Source: Psychrobacillus psychrotolerans (GTDB taxonomy: Bacteria; Bacillota; Bacilli; Bacillales_A; Planococcaceae). Taken from it: 64,000 bases of DNA. A program made the position numbers and the translations under genes. Every line of letters begins with the position of its first letter. Position 1 is the stretch's first letter. Location of the stretch: NCBI RefSeq assembly GCF_900115805.1, contig NZ_FOXU01000004.1:186001-250000 (forward strand), written 5' to 3'. The notes beneath the pieces are model-generated. The model made no database searches. It was not told where the DNA came from and was given only the letters and a program-made list of their open reading frames with translations. Positions 26,963 to 35,416 of the stretch are shown piece by piece.

Positions 26963-27367
26963 ATGAGTTCGGAAGAGAGAGAAACGAAAAAATCAAACGC
27001 CTCAGTGGAAGCTGGAGCGGAAAAGATTATTGGTTATTATAAGCGACAAGCTTGGGCTTTAAAAGTATTTGATAAAATTGAACAAGATAGCGTTGTCGAG
27101 GATGGTAAAAATGTAATACTTGTTTCTTCTATTATACAATCTAATAATGATTTGTTCTTCCCAGCTTTTATTCGTATTAATACGAAAGAAGCAGGAAAAG
27201 TGGAGGGAGCATATTTGATTCTAGAAGAAGAGGAAAGTTTTCAATTGCTACCACTTGAAAAGGCATTGGAAGAATATAAGTTGGATGAGCTAGTACCATT
27301 CAAGTATAGAACTCTCGAAAAGATTGAGGGAGATCAGTTTCAAGTAAACTGGCCAGAGTTCTCTTAA
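26963..27367 (+). CDS. Cytoplasmic hypothetical protein
   Basis: The 134-residue protein has no signal peptide or membrane helix and a polar Ser/Glu/Lys-rich start. The remainder is mixed alpha/beta with many acidic residues (GAYLILEEEESFQLLPLE, ending FQVNWPEFS). I recognise no family. GGAGGGAA stands before ATG 26963, and codon use looks like its neighbours, so it is probably real. It lies 89 bases after the glycosidase gene and could share its transcript. A strong terminator follows. Confidence 0.7.
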   Translation: MSSEERETKKSNASVEAGAEKIIGYYKRQAWALKVFDKIEQDSVVEDGKNVILVSSIIQSNNDLFFPAFIRINTKEAGKVEGAYLILEEEESFQLLPLEKALEEYKLDELVPFKYRTLEKIEGDQFQVNWPEFS

Positions 27368-27400
27368 AGAATAGTTGGAGTTCTTACTAACTATGTTTTT

Positions 27401-27443
27401 CACAAAGGAGTGCGACTACTGTCGCGCTCCTTTGTGTGTTTTT
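27401..27443 (+). terminator. Strong terminator before the polysaccharide locus
   Basis: CACAAAGGAGTGCGAC and GTCGCGCTCCTTTGTG pair over 16 bp, one pair being T-G, around the loop TACT. A T-rich tail follows. It separates the secA2-region transcripts from the polymer locus. Confidence 0.93.
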
Positions 27444-27708
27444 ATAGATAAAAGAAATAGCGGAGCCTATCAAATGGTTTTACAAGCACCCCTTTCCGAT
27501 AATGGAGATTGTGATTATTATATGCATAATTTACCATTTTATTTATCTTGTAATACAGTTAACATATAGAATTGAATCTGATAGTAGATATTTCAAGTAG
27601 TTATATAAATTTGCGATCAGTGCAAGTGGATTCTAAAATTTAGTGCTTTATTACGAACCTGACTGGATTGTTTAAGAAAAATCTGTCTTTTCTTTCTTTA
27701 TACTAAAT

Positions 27709-27738
27709 TTGGTTATAACCGTATTTTTATAGTATAAT
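27709..27738 (+). promoter_or_regulatory. Probable promoter of the polysaccharide locus
   Basis: TTGGTT (27709-27714), an 18-base spacer and a perfect TATAAT (27733-27738) lie about 90 bases before the tagO-like gene. The remainder of the 460-base gap (27444-27708) shows no gene or stable structure that I can support. Confidence 0.6.
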
Positions 27739-27827
27739 CAGTAATTGAAGAAACTTTCATATAGCATATACGTCTAAATGGGAGTTGCATTTAAATTTTT
27801 GAAAATAATAAAACAAGGATGATATAT

Positions 27828-28892
27828 TTGGATATTAAATTACTTCTTGCTTTTATCATATCTATGGCGACAGCAATAGCGGTTACTCCGCTTGTTATTA
27901 AACTAGCACACAAAATAGGAGCGGTTGATAAGCCCTCTGAAAGAAAAGTACATCAAAACGTAATGCCTCGATTAGGAGGACTTGCTATTTTTATAGCGGT
28001 GATTGCTGGTTATTTTGTTGCTGGGTTATATGAGGCGAAAATTACTGGTATTATGGTCGGTGCATTGATCATAATTGTTTTGGGAATAATAGATGATAAA
28101 TACGAGATTTCAGCAAAGATTAAACTATTAGGTCAGATATTAGCGGCTTGTGCAGTAATGGGTAGTGGATTAACGATTGATGTTTTAAATATCCCATTCA
28201 TTGGTGTTTTCGAACTTGGTATCTTCTCGTATGTAGTTACATTGTTTTGGATATTAGCTATTACCAATGCTATCAATTTAATTGATGGCTTGGACGGGTT
28301 GTCGGCTGGGATTTCCTCCATTGTATTTGCGAGTATTGCGTTCCTGGCTTTCACAGGAGATAAAATGTTGATTTTGACACTTTCCTTAATATTATTGGGA
28401 AGTACGCTTGGATTCTTGTTCCATAACTTCTACCCTGCGAAGATTTTCATGGGTGATACTGGTTCGATGTTCCTCGGATATGCAATATCGATACTGTCAT
28501 TACTTGGTTTATACAAAAGCGTCACTCTGTTTAGCTTTGTTGTTCCAATTATGATTTTAGGTGTTCCAATTTTTGATACGTCCTTTGCGATAATTAGAAG
28601 GGTCGTCAACAGGAAACCTATTTCTGTTGCAGATAAGTCGCATTTGCATCACCGATTATTAGCATTAGGGTTGAAGCATCGTGACACTGTATTGGTAATA
28701 TATGGTTTTGGTTTAATATTCAGTATTACAGCAATTACATTTGAAACACTAACTTTGCGATGGGCAATATTTATCTTGTTGTTTATATTAGTTGCGTTTG
28801 AAATTATTGCTGAAAAGATTGGACTAGTGAGTGATGAATACAGGCCGATTATTTCTGTATTCCAAAAAGTTGTTGGGTATAAGCGCAATTAA
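27828..28892 (+). CDS. tagO: TagO/WecA-type undecaprenyl-phosphate GlcNAc-1-phosphate transferase
   Basis: The 354-residue polytopic enzyme (about ten membrane helices) transfers GlcNAc-1-P from UDP-GlcNAc to undecaprenyl phosphate, starting polymer synthesis on the inner membrane face. Family marks are DKPSERKVHQ, the catalytic DD in IIDDKYE, NLIDGLDGLSAG, FMGDTGSMFLGY and the uracil-contacting SHLHHRLL. I favour TTG 27828, which sits 7 bases after AAGGATGAT; an in-frame ATG at 27819 overlaps that site. As first gene of the locus it probably supplies the lipid-linked primer for the polymer made by the genes downstream. Confidence 0.92.
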   Translation: MDIKLLLAFIISMATAIAVTPLVIKLAHKIGAVDKPSERKVHQNVMPRLGGLAIFIAVIAGYFVAGLYEAKITGIMVGALIIIVLGIIDDKYEISAKIKLLGQILAACAVMGSGLTIDVLNIPFIGVFELGIFSYVVTLFWILAITNAINLIDGLDGLSAGISSIVFASIAFLAFTGDKMLILTLSLILLGSTLGFLFHNFYPAKIFMGDTGSMFLGYAISILSLLGLYKSVTLFSFVVPIMILGVPIFDTSFAIIRRVVNRKPISVADKSHLHHRLLALGLKHRDTVLVIYGFGLIFSITAITFETLTLRWAIFILLFILVAFEIIAEKIGLVSDEYRPIISVFQKVVGYKRN

Positions 28893-28963
28893 TTTGTGCT
28901 TTTCACATATTTATTTAAATTTATATTAGATTTTAATTTATGGAATAGGTTGGTGTTGAGACA

Positions 28964-30079
28964 ATGAAAGTACCAATGTTAGATTTATCAGAACAATATG
29001 CAACATTAAAAAGTGAAGTTTTAGAAGCATTAGACGGAGTTATGAGTAGCTCTCAATTTATACTTGGTAGTAATGTTAAAAAACTAGAAGCAGATATTGC
29101 AGAATATAGTCATGTTGCTCATGGTATTGGCTGTGGGAATGGTAGTGATGCAATTCATATAGCTTTACAAGCAGCTGGAGTTGGACCTGGAGATGAAGTT
29201 ATTACAACTCCATTCACATTCTTTGCGACTGGTGGAGCAATTGCAAGAACTGGTGCAACACCTGTATATGCAGATATTGATCCAGTATCATTTAACTTAG
29301 ACCCTAATGAGATTGAAAAACATATTACTGATAAAACAAAAGCTATTATTCCAGTACATTTATATGGACAAATGGCTGACATGGTAAGCATTCGTAAAAT
29401 TGCAGATAAACATAATCTTTTTGTTGTGGAAGATGCAGCACAAGCAATTGGTGCTAAACAAGGGGAGTTTACAGTTGGTGAATTAGGAGATGCAGCTACA
29501 TATAGCTTCTTCCCTACTAAAAACCTTGGTGCCTACGGCGATGGTGGTATGGTCGTTACGAATAATGATGATATTGCAGAAAAAAGTCGTGTAATTCGTG
29601 TGCATGGTAGCAAGCCGAAATATTACCACCATGTACTTGGTTATAATAGCCGTTTAGATGAGTTACAAGCAGCTGTATTAAATGTTAAATTCCCTCATTT
29701 AGATACATGGAGTGCACAACGTAGAACACATGCTGATTTTTATACAAATCTGTTAAACGAAAAAGTTGCAGATCATGTAAAAACACCAGTAGTTGTAGAA
29801 GGATTCCATCATGTATTCCATCAGTACACTATTTTGACGGAGCGTCGTGATGAATTACAAGCTTTCTTAAAAGAAAATGGCGTTGCTACAATGATCTATT
29901 ACCCACTACCATTGCATGTTCAACCTGTTTTTGAAGGTTTAGGTTATAAACAAGGTGATTTCCCTAAATCTGAAAAAGCTGCAAACGAAGCGCTTTCTTT
30001 ACCAATGTTCCCAGAGTTAAAAGAAGAACAACAACAATACGTGGTAGAGAAAATTGCCGAGTTTTTTGCTAGTAAATAA
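28964..30079 (+). CDS. wbpE: WbpE-like UDP-2-acetamido-3-oxo-glucuronate aminotransferase
   Basis: The 371-residue DegT/DnrJ/EryC1-family PLP enzyme has its Schiff-base lysine K186 in SFFPTKNLGAYGDGG. Other marks are GNGSDAIHIALQA, TTPFTFFATGGAI, VVEDAAQAIGA and GYNSRLDELQAAVL. Family resemblance and company with wbpA-, wbpB- and wbpD-like genes point to the WbpE reaction: glutamate-dependent amination at C3 of UDP-2-acetamido-2-deoxy-3-oxo-glucuronate. Related sugar aminotransferases have other substrates, so the substrate assignment leans on gene context. The ribosome binding site is weak (GGTGTTGAG). Confidence 0.85.
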   Translation: MKVPMLDLSEQYATLKSEVLEALDGVMSSSQFILGSNVKKLEADIAEYSHVAHGIGCGNGSDAIHIALQAAGVGPGDEVITTPFTFFATGGAIARTGATPVYADIDPVSFNLDPNEIEKHITDKTKAIIPVHLYGQMADMVSIRKIADKHNLFVVEDAAQAIGAKQGEFTVGELGDAATYSFFPTKNLGAYGDGGMVVTNNDDIAEKSRVIRVHGSKPKYYHHVLGYNSRLDELQAAVLNVKFPHLDTWSAQRRTHADFYTNLLNEKVADHVKTPVVVEGFHHVFHQYTILTERRDELQAFLKENGVATMIYYPLPLHVQPVFEGLGYKQGDFPKSEKAANEALSLPMFPELKEEQQQYVVEKIAEFFASK

Positions 30080-30159
30080 TGAATGGATAAATAGTAGAGG
30101 GAGACGTTATTTACGTTTCCCTCTAACTGCCTGTTCAAGAGATTTGAAGGAGAAGTGAA

Positions 30160-30897
30160 ATGGCTGAAAATAAAACATATCGTTTGTACGATTCATTAGA
30201 ATTTTTTTGGAAAAAGAAAGTATGGTTTATTATTATTCCTGTAATTTTAGCTTTGTTAGGTTACCTTGGAGCAATGGTCCTACCTAAAGATGGAGATTAC
30301 GTAGGGAAAAGTACAATCTTTACAGGTTCTGTTAAGTTAGAAGCATTAACAAACCCTGAGCATATTGAAGCAAAATATGGGCAAAACTTTAGTGGGCCTA
30401 CAAAAGCATTTGTGCCTACAAGAAGCTATATTAAGGTAGAAACATATGGGGACAATAAGGAAGAATTAACAAAAGAGCTAACACAATTTAATGATCAGTT
30501 ATTAGACGGGTTAATGACCCAACATGATAAAGTTATTCAAGGAACAGAAGCTTATGCACAAACACAATCAAAACGAGTTGAAAATTTAACAACGGCTATT
30601 AAATCTTATCAAGGAATTCTAAACGAAACAGTTATTAAAGCAGTTGAATCTAATATTGGTGCTTTATTGAGTACTGCTGAAATGGATTTAACAAATGCAT
30701 TAGCTACAGAGCAACGTGTGAGAAATGACATAATTACTTATGAGCAACCTGCAATAGCAAATACGTATGTGGTAGAAACAAAATCATATGGTTTAGAAGG
30801 AGCAATCGCAGGATTCATTCTTGGTATATTGGCTGCTATCCTTACTTTATCATTATGGAAATATATTTTAGAAGCTAGAGGGAGTAAAAGAGTATGA
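30160..30897 (+). CDS. Wzz/YveK-type polysaccharide chain-length/co-polymerase protein
   Basis: The 245-residue protein has an N-terminal membrane helix (about 21-40), an extracellular alpha-rich domain and a second helix near the C-terminus (about 212-235; GAIAGFILGILAAILTL), the two-helix layout of Wzz/PCP proteins. No tyrosine kinase gene of the CapB/YwqD type is next to it and there is no cytoplasmic kinase domain, unlike most Gram-positive capsule loci. It probably tunes length of the polymer made by the Wzy-like protein at 38335. It is less conserved than its neighbours, so I hold the family call with moderate certainty. The stop overlaps the next start (ATGA). Confidence 0.78.
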   Translation: MAENKTYRLYDSLEFFWKKKVWFIIIPVILALLGYLGAMVLPKDGDYVGKSTIFTGSVKLEALTNPEHIEAKYGQNFSGPTKAFVPTRSYIKVETYGDNKEELTKELTQFNDQLLDGLMTQHDKVIQGTEAYAQTQSKRVENLTTAIKSYQGILNETVIKAVESNIGALLSTAEMDLTNALATEQRVRNDIITYEQPAIANTYVVETKSYGLEGAIAGFILGILAAILTLSLWKYILEARGSKRV

Positions 30898-31907
30898 TTC
30901 AATTTGCAATTGTAGGCATGGGTTTCATAGCAGATAAACATATAGCTGCTATTCAGAATGCAGAAGGAGCAAATCTTCTTGCCATCTGTGATACAAATCC
31001 GGAAAGATTATTAATCGATGATGAAAATGTGTTGAAATATACAGATTTAGATAAAATGCTAACTGAAAATCCACAAATTGATGTAGTAAACATTTGTGTT
31101 CCTTCTGGTCTTCATGCAACTTTAACGAAGGCTGTTGCAAAACATAAAAAGCATATTGTTACAGAAAAGCCAATGGCACTAAATTCTTCAGATGCTCTTG
31201 AAATGATGGAAATTGCCAAAGATGCAGGCGTTAAACTTTCTATCGTTCATCCAAATCGTTACCGTCCAGCTATTATGGAAGTTCGTGAATTAATGGATGC
31301 AGGGAAATTCGGTAAAATTAGCCATGCTAATGCAACTGTCCGTTGGAATAGAGGACAAGCGTATTATGATCAAGCACCATGGAGAGGTACAAAACAATTC
31401 GACGGTGGAGTCCTGATGAATCAAGCAATACATAATCTAGACCTGTTGTTATGGTTTATGGGACCAGTGAAATCTGTTCAAGGAATGGTCGCTACACGCT
31501 TCCGTGATATAGAAACAGAAGATGTGGCAACTGCGTTAATAGAGTTTGAAAGTGGTGCTCTCGGAGTGGTAGAAGCAGCTACGACTGTTTATCCGCAAAA
31601 CTTGGAAGAATCTTTATCCATTTTTGGTGAAACTGCTAGTGTTAAAGTCAGTGGGAAAAATGCAGTATTCATCGATACTTGGGATGTAGAAGGTTATTCT
31701 CCAGAAGAAGTAGAAGCATTAAAAACTAAAATACAAAATGATCCATGGGGCAAAAAGGGTCACGACTGTATTATTGAAGATATGGTTGCAGCGATCAACG
31801 AAGACCGGGATCCAGAAGTTGGCGGTTTAGATGGTTATAACCCTGTTCGACTTATAGAAGCAATTATCGAATCATCTGAGACAGGTAAACGTATTACATT
31901 CAGTTAA
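30894..31907 (+). CDS. wbpB: WbpB-like UDP-2-acetamido-2-deoxy-glucuronate 3-dehydrogenase
   Basis: The 337-residue Gfo/Idh/MocA oxidoreductase has an N-terminal Rossmann fold (IVGMGFIADKHIAAI), the TEKPMAL motif and a C-terminal substrate domain (about 125-337). In the Wbp pathway this enzyme oxidises C3 of UDP-GlcNAcA, with the hydride recycled through 2-oxoglutarate, to feed WbpE. The start overlaps the upstream stop by 4 bases, and the wbpA-like gene begins 18 bases after it, so the steps are co-expressed. The exact substrate is inferred from context. Confidence 0.85.
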   Translation: MIQFAIVGMGFIADKHIAAIQNAEGANLLAICDTNPERLLIDDENVLKYTDLDKMLTENPQIDVVNICVPSGLHATLTKAVAKHKKHIVTEKPMALNSSDALEMMEIAKDAGVKLSIVHPNRYRPAIMEVRELMDAGKFGKISHANATVRWNRGQAYYDQAPWRGTKQFDGGVLMNQAIHNLDLLLWFMGPVKSVQGMVATRFRDIETEDVATALIEFESGALGVVEAATTVYPQNLEESLSIFGETASVKVSGKNAVFIDTWDVEGYSPEEVEALKTKIQNDPWGKKGHDCIIEDMVAAINEDRDPEVGGLDGYNPVRLIEAIIESSETGKRITFS

Positions 31908-31925
31908 TTTAAAGGAGAGACATAT

Positions 31926-33242
31926 ATGTCAAATTACTATGAAGAATTATTAGCAAAAATTGAAAACCGTACTGCTGTTATTGGTGTCGTTGGATTAGGG
32001 TATGTTGGATTACCACTAGCTGTAGAAAAAGCAAAAGCTGGTTATACAGTTATCGGTTTTGATGTACAAGAATCTAAAGTTGAACAAGTAAACAAAGGCG
32101 TTAACTATATTGGAGACGTTGTAGATAATGACTTAAAAGAAATGGTAGACACAGGTCATTTAACAGCCTCTTCTGATTATGGTTCTATTAGTTCAGTGGA
32201 TGCGGTAGCTATTTGTGTACCAACGCCTCTTGATATTTATCAACAACCGGATACTTCATACGTTGAAAGTTCAGTAACTGAAATCGCAAAATATGCGAAA
32301 AAAGGTACACTAGTTGTTTTAGAATCGACAACTTATCCAGGTACTACAGAAGAAATTATTCGTCCCGCTTTGGAAAAATTAGGATTTATTGTTGGAGAAG
32401 ATATCTTCATTGCATATTCTCCAGAGCGTATCGATCCAGGTAACAAAACTTACAATACTAAAAATACACCAAAAGTAGTTGGTGGGATTACAGAAAAATG
32501 TACGGATGTAGCCGCTGCATTATACAGCAGTGTTCTTGAAGGCGATGTCCATAAAGTTTCAAGTCCAGCTATTGCTGAAATGGAAAAAATATTTGAAAAC
32601 ACATTCCGTCACATTAATATCGCTCTTGCAAATGAAATGGCCATTCTATGCGAAAAAATGGGAATTGACGTTTGGGAAGTAATTGATGCAGCTAAAACGA
32701 AACCATATGGCTTTATGGCATTCTATCCAGGTCCTGGTTTAGGTGGTCACTGTATTCCAATCGATCCATTCTATTTAACATGGAAAGCACGTGAGTATAA
32801 CTACCACACTAGATTAATCGAACTAGCAGGAGAAATAAACAACTCTATGCCTGATTATGTTATTACGCGCGCAATGCAAATCTTAAATGATGAAGGTAAA
32901 GCGTTACGTAATGCAAAAGTTCTTCTTTTAGGTGTAGCATACAAAAAAGATATCGATGATATGCGTGAATCTCCATCACTTAAATTAGTCGAATTATTAT
33001 TACATCATGGTGCTGATTTCAAAACAGTGGATCCGCATGTAGAATCTTACCGTGTAAATGGAGAAGTTCTTCATACTTCAGAATTGACGGATGAACTACT
33101 TGATAATGCAGACATGGTTATCCTAGCTACAGATCATACTGGCTTTGATTATGAAAATATTGCGAAGAGATCTAAAGTTATCTTTGATACGCGTAATGCA
33201 TTCAAAGGAATCGAAACTCCAAATCGTTATATTAAACTTTAA
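31926..33242 (+). CDS. wbpA: WbpA-like UDP-N-acetylglucosamine 6-dehydrogenase
   Basis: The 438-residue nucleotide-sugar dehydrogenase oxidises the C6 hydroxyl of UDP-GlcNAc to the carboxylate in two NAD-dependent steps. It has the NAD-binding GVVGLGYVGLPLAVE, ESTTYPGTTEE, AYSPERIDPGN, and the catalytic Cys276 in GPGLGGHCIPIDPFYL. The sequence is of the UDP-HexNAc dehydrogenase group (WbpA/TviB/WecC-like) rather than UDP-glucose dehydrogenase. AAAGGAGAG precedes ATG 31926. It commits UDP-GlcNAc to the uronic acid branch. Confidence 0.9.
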   Translation: MSNYYEELLAKIENRTAVIGVVGLGYVGLPLAVEKAKAGYTVIGFDVQESKVEQVNKGVNYIGDVVDNDLKEMVDTGHLTASSDYGSISSVDAVAICVPTPLDIYQQPDTSYVESSVTEIAKYAKKGTLVVLESTTYPGTTEEIIRPALEKLGFIVGEDIFIAYSPERIDPGNKTYNTKNTPKVVGGITEKCTDVAAALYSSVLEGDVHKVSSPAIAEMEKIFENTFRHINIALANEMAILCEKMGIDVWEVIDAAKTKPYGFMAFYPGPGLGGHCIPIDPFYLTWKAREYNYHTRLIELAGEINNSMPDYVITRAMQILNDEGKALRNAKVLLLGVAYKKDIDDMRESPSLKLVELLLHHGADFKTVDPHVESYRVNGEVLHTSELTDELLDNADMVILATDHTGFDYENIAKRSKVIFDTRNAFKGIETPNRYIKL

Positions 33243-33255
33243 GGGGGATATGAAC

Positions 33256-33987
33256 ATGAACTTTATACATGAAACTGCGGAGCTAGGTGAAAATACAACA
33301 GTTGGACATTTTTCAGTAATTGAAGAAGGGGCCAGAGTGGGAAGTAATGTACGCATTGGTAATCGTGTGACTATTCATGCAAACACAATCATTGGTGATG
33401 GAACAACTGTCGATGATGGTGCTGTTGTTGGAAAGCAACCGAAGCCAGCTAAAACGAGCACAATGCAAATTACAAAAGAAATTCCACCCCTTGAACTAGG
33501 AAAAGAATGTACAATTGGTGCGAATACAATTATTTATAGAGGTGCTATTATCGGTGAAAGTACATTAATAGCCGATTTAGCTACTGTTCGTGAAGATGTG
33601 AAGGTTGGATCATTTGTTATTATCGGACGTAATGTTACGGTAGAAAACTTTGTAACAATCGGTGAACGCACAAAAATTCAATCGAATTCTTATATAACGG
33701 CGCATTCTACTCTAGAGGATCATGTCTTTATCGCACCTTGTGTTACTACTACAAATGATAACTTTATGGGAAGAACAGAAGCTCGTTTTGATAAAATCAA
33801 AGGAGCAATTGTGAAAAAAGGTGCACGTGTAGGTGGCGCATCTATTATTCTTCCAGGAATCACTATTGCAGAAGAAACTTTTGTTGCTGCAGGAGCAATC
33901 GTTACAAAAGATACAGAAGCAAAAACAGTTATAAAAGGATTCCCAGCTAAATTCATGAAAAATGTACCTGAAGAGGAGCTTCTCTAG
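33256..33987 (+). CDS. wbpD: WbpD-like UDP-3-amino-sugar N-acetyltransferase (left-handed beta-helix)
   Basis: The 243-residue protein is built largely of hexapeptide repeats (for example VGSNVRIGNRVTIHANT, IGERTKIQSNSYITAHS, FVAAGAIVTKD), forming a left-handed beta-helix acyltransferase. In the Wbp pathway this enzyme acetylates the 3-amino group made by WbpE, giving UDP-2,3-diacetamido-glucuronate. It is longer than WbpD (about 190 residues) because of extra N-terminal coils. A candidate catalytic His is in TAHST. ATG 33256 is 8 bases after GGGGGA; the frame extending back into wbpA has no site. Confidence 0.8.
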   Translation: MNFIHETAELGENTTVGHFSVIEEGARVGSNVRIGNRVTIHANTIIGDGTTVDDGAVVGKQPKPAKTSTMQITKEIPPLELGKECTIGANTIIYRGAIIGESTLIADLATVREDVKVGSFVIIGRNVTVENFVTIGERTKIQSNSYITAHSTLEDHVFIAPCVTTTNDNFMGRTEARFDKIKGAIVKKGARVGGASIILPGITIAEETFVAAGAIVTKDTEAKTVIKGFPAKFMKNVPEEELL

Positions 33988-35403
33988 GTGTTCTCTCAGT
34001 TAAAACGTTTAGGAGCGGATTCGCTCCTTTACGCATTTATGAATGTAGGAACGAAACTAATAGCTTTCATCCTGTTTCCTTTGTACGCTCATTATTTAGT
34101 TGATACATCGCTAGTAGGTTTGCTTCAGTTAGTCGATACAAATGTGTCGATGCTTACTTTCTTAGTAATCTTTGGTACAGATTCAGCTTTGGCCTATTAC
34201 TACTTTGAGTATAAAGATAAAGAGACACGTGAAAAATATGTTCGATCCGTTATGACCTTTAGAATATCCATTGTTATTTTGTTATTTGTTGTATTTTTAA
34301 TCGGTGGAGAGTGGCTTTCTGTATTGCTATTAGATGTTCCTGGTCAAGCTACATTGTTTTATATAGCTCTTGGTACACTTTGTTTAGATACAATACTGAC
34401 ACTTGTTCTAACTATTTTGAGATACGATTTTCATACAAAAAAAGTAGTCGCAATGACTGTTGCCAAGATGCTTTTAATAGCAATCGTATCTCTCCTTTTC
34501 TTGATGTTCGTTTGGACTTCACTGGAAGGAATACTATTAGCTCGCTTGATAAGTGTAGCTATTATTGTCTTAGTATTGATAAAGCCAGTAAGAATTTATT
34601 TGAAACCGCTGTTTGATTGGAGTATTTTAAAGAAAATACTTGTTTATGCTACTCCGTTAGTACCTGCTTCTTTAGCGTTTTGGATTATTGCAAATGCAAA
34701 TAATTACTTTATCAGAGGGTATGGAACTATTGGCGATGTGGGGCTCTATGGTACCGCTATAAAATTTGCTACGTTCATCACATTGTTGACGAGTGGGATT
34801 CAGCTTGCTTGGAGACCTTTTTCTATGTCATTGAAAGATAAGGAAAGTAGCCCAAAACTATTTTCTACTCTATATGCAGCATTTTTATTGATAGGTAGTT
34901 TTGGAGTTTTAGCGTTAGCTACTGTTATGCCATGGGTTATTTTAGTAATGCCAGAGCAGTTTAGAATTGCGTTTCAATATGTAGCACCTATTTCAATTGC
35001 TACTTTTTTAAGCTTTTATTATATGATCGTTTCTACGGGGATATTTTATTCCAAACAAACAAAACACATTTCTATAGCATTTGGAATAGCAGCAGTTGTA
35101 TCTGTTATATTGAATTTTATATTCGTTCCAAGTTTCTTAATCTGGGGCACTGTCATTTCCTATATATCAGCATACTGCTTGGCTCTATTTATGGTGTTTC
35201 GCAAAAGTCAGAAGCTATACTATGTACCTTTCTCTGGATTTAAAATGGCATGGACAATCTTCTGGTTAATCGCTGCTACACTTAGCATAGTGTATATACA
35301 ATTAACGGATTTAAATGACTTGCTAATAGCTGGAGTATGGTTAGCATTCATCATTTTAGTACTGCTTGTTCGAATGGATAAGTATTTTGTAAATAGAAAG
35401 TAA
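33988..35403 (+). CDS. Polysaccharide flippase (Wzx/MATE-like)
   Basis: The 471-residue protein has about 14 hydrophobic segments spread along its length and the N-terminal pattern of Wzx-type exporters (LGADSLLYAFMNVGTKLIAF). It would flip the lipid-linked repeat unit made on the cytoplasmic face to the outer face for polymerisation. The start is GTG 33988, directly after the upstream TAG, using GAGGAG inside the end of the wbpD-like gene, which implies translational coupling. Substrate specificity cannot be read from sequence. Confidence 0.88.
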   Translation: MFSQLKRLGADSLLYAFMNVGTKLIAFILFPLYAHYLVDTSLVGLLQLVDTNVSMLTFLVIFGTDSALAYYYFEYKDKETREKYVRSVMTFRISIVILLFVVFLIGGEWLSVLLLDVPGQATLFYIALGTLCLDTILTLVLTILRYDFHTKKVVAMTVAKMLLIAIVSLLFLMFVWTSLEGILLARLISVAIIVLVLIKPVRIYLKPLFDWSILKKILVYATPLVPASLAFWIIANANNYFIRGYGTIGDVGLYGTAIKFATFITLLTSGIQLAWRPFSMSLKDKESSPKLFSTLYAAFLLIGSFGVLALATVMPWVILVMPEQFRIAFQYVAPISIATFLSFYYMIVSTGIFYSKQTKHISIAFGIAAVVSVILNFIFVPSFLIWGTVISYISAYCLALFMVFRKSQKLYYVPFSGFKMAWTIFWLIAATLSIVYIQLTDLNDLLIAGVWLAFIILVLLVRMDKYFVNRK

Positions 35404-35416
35404 TGGGGGATATGAC

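Noticed and set aside
27375-27569. 64-codon frame with two CxxC-like cysteines
   Set aside because: It runs straight through the strong terminator at 27401-27443 and has no ribosome binding site.
34311-34616. 101-codon plus-strand frame
   Set aside because: It is an out-of-frame reading inside the flippase gene.
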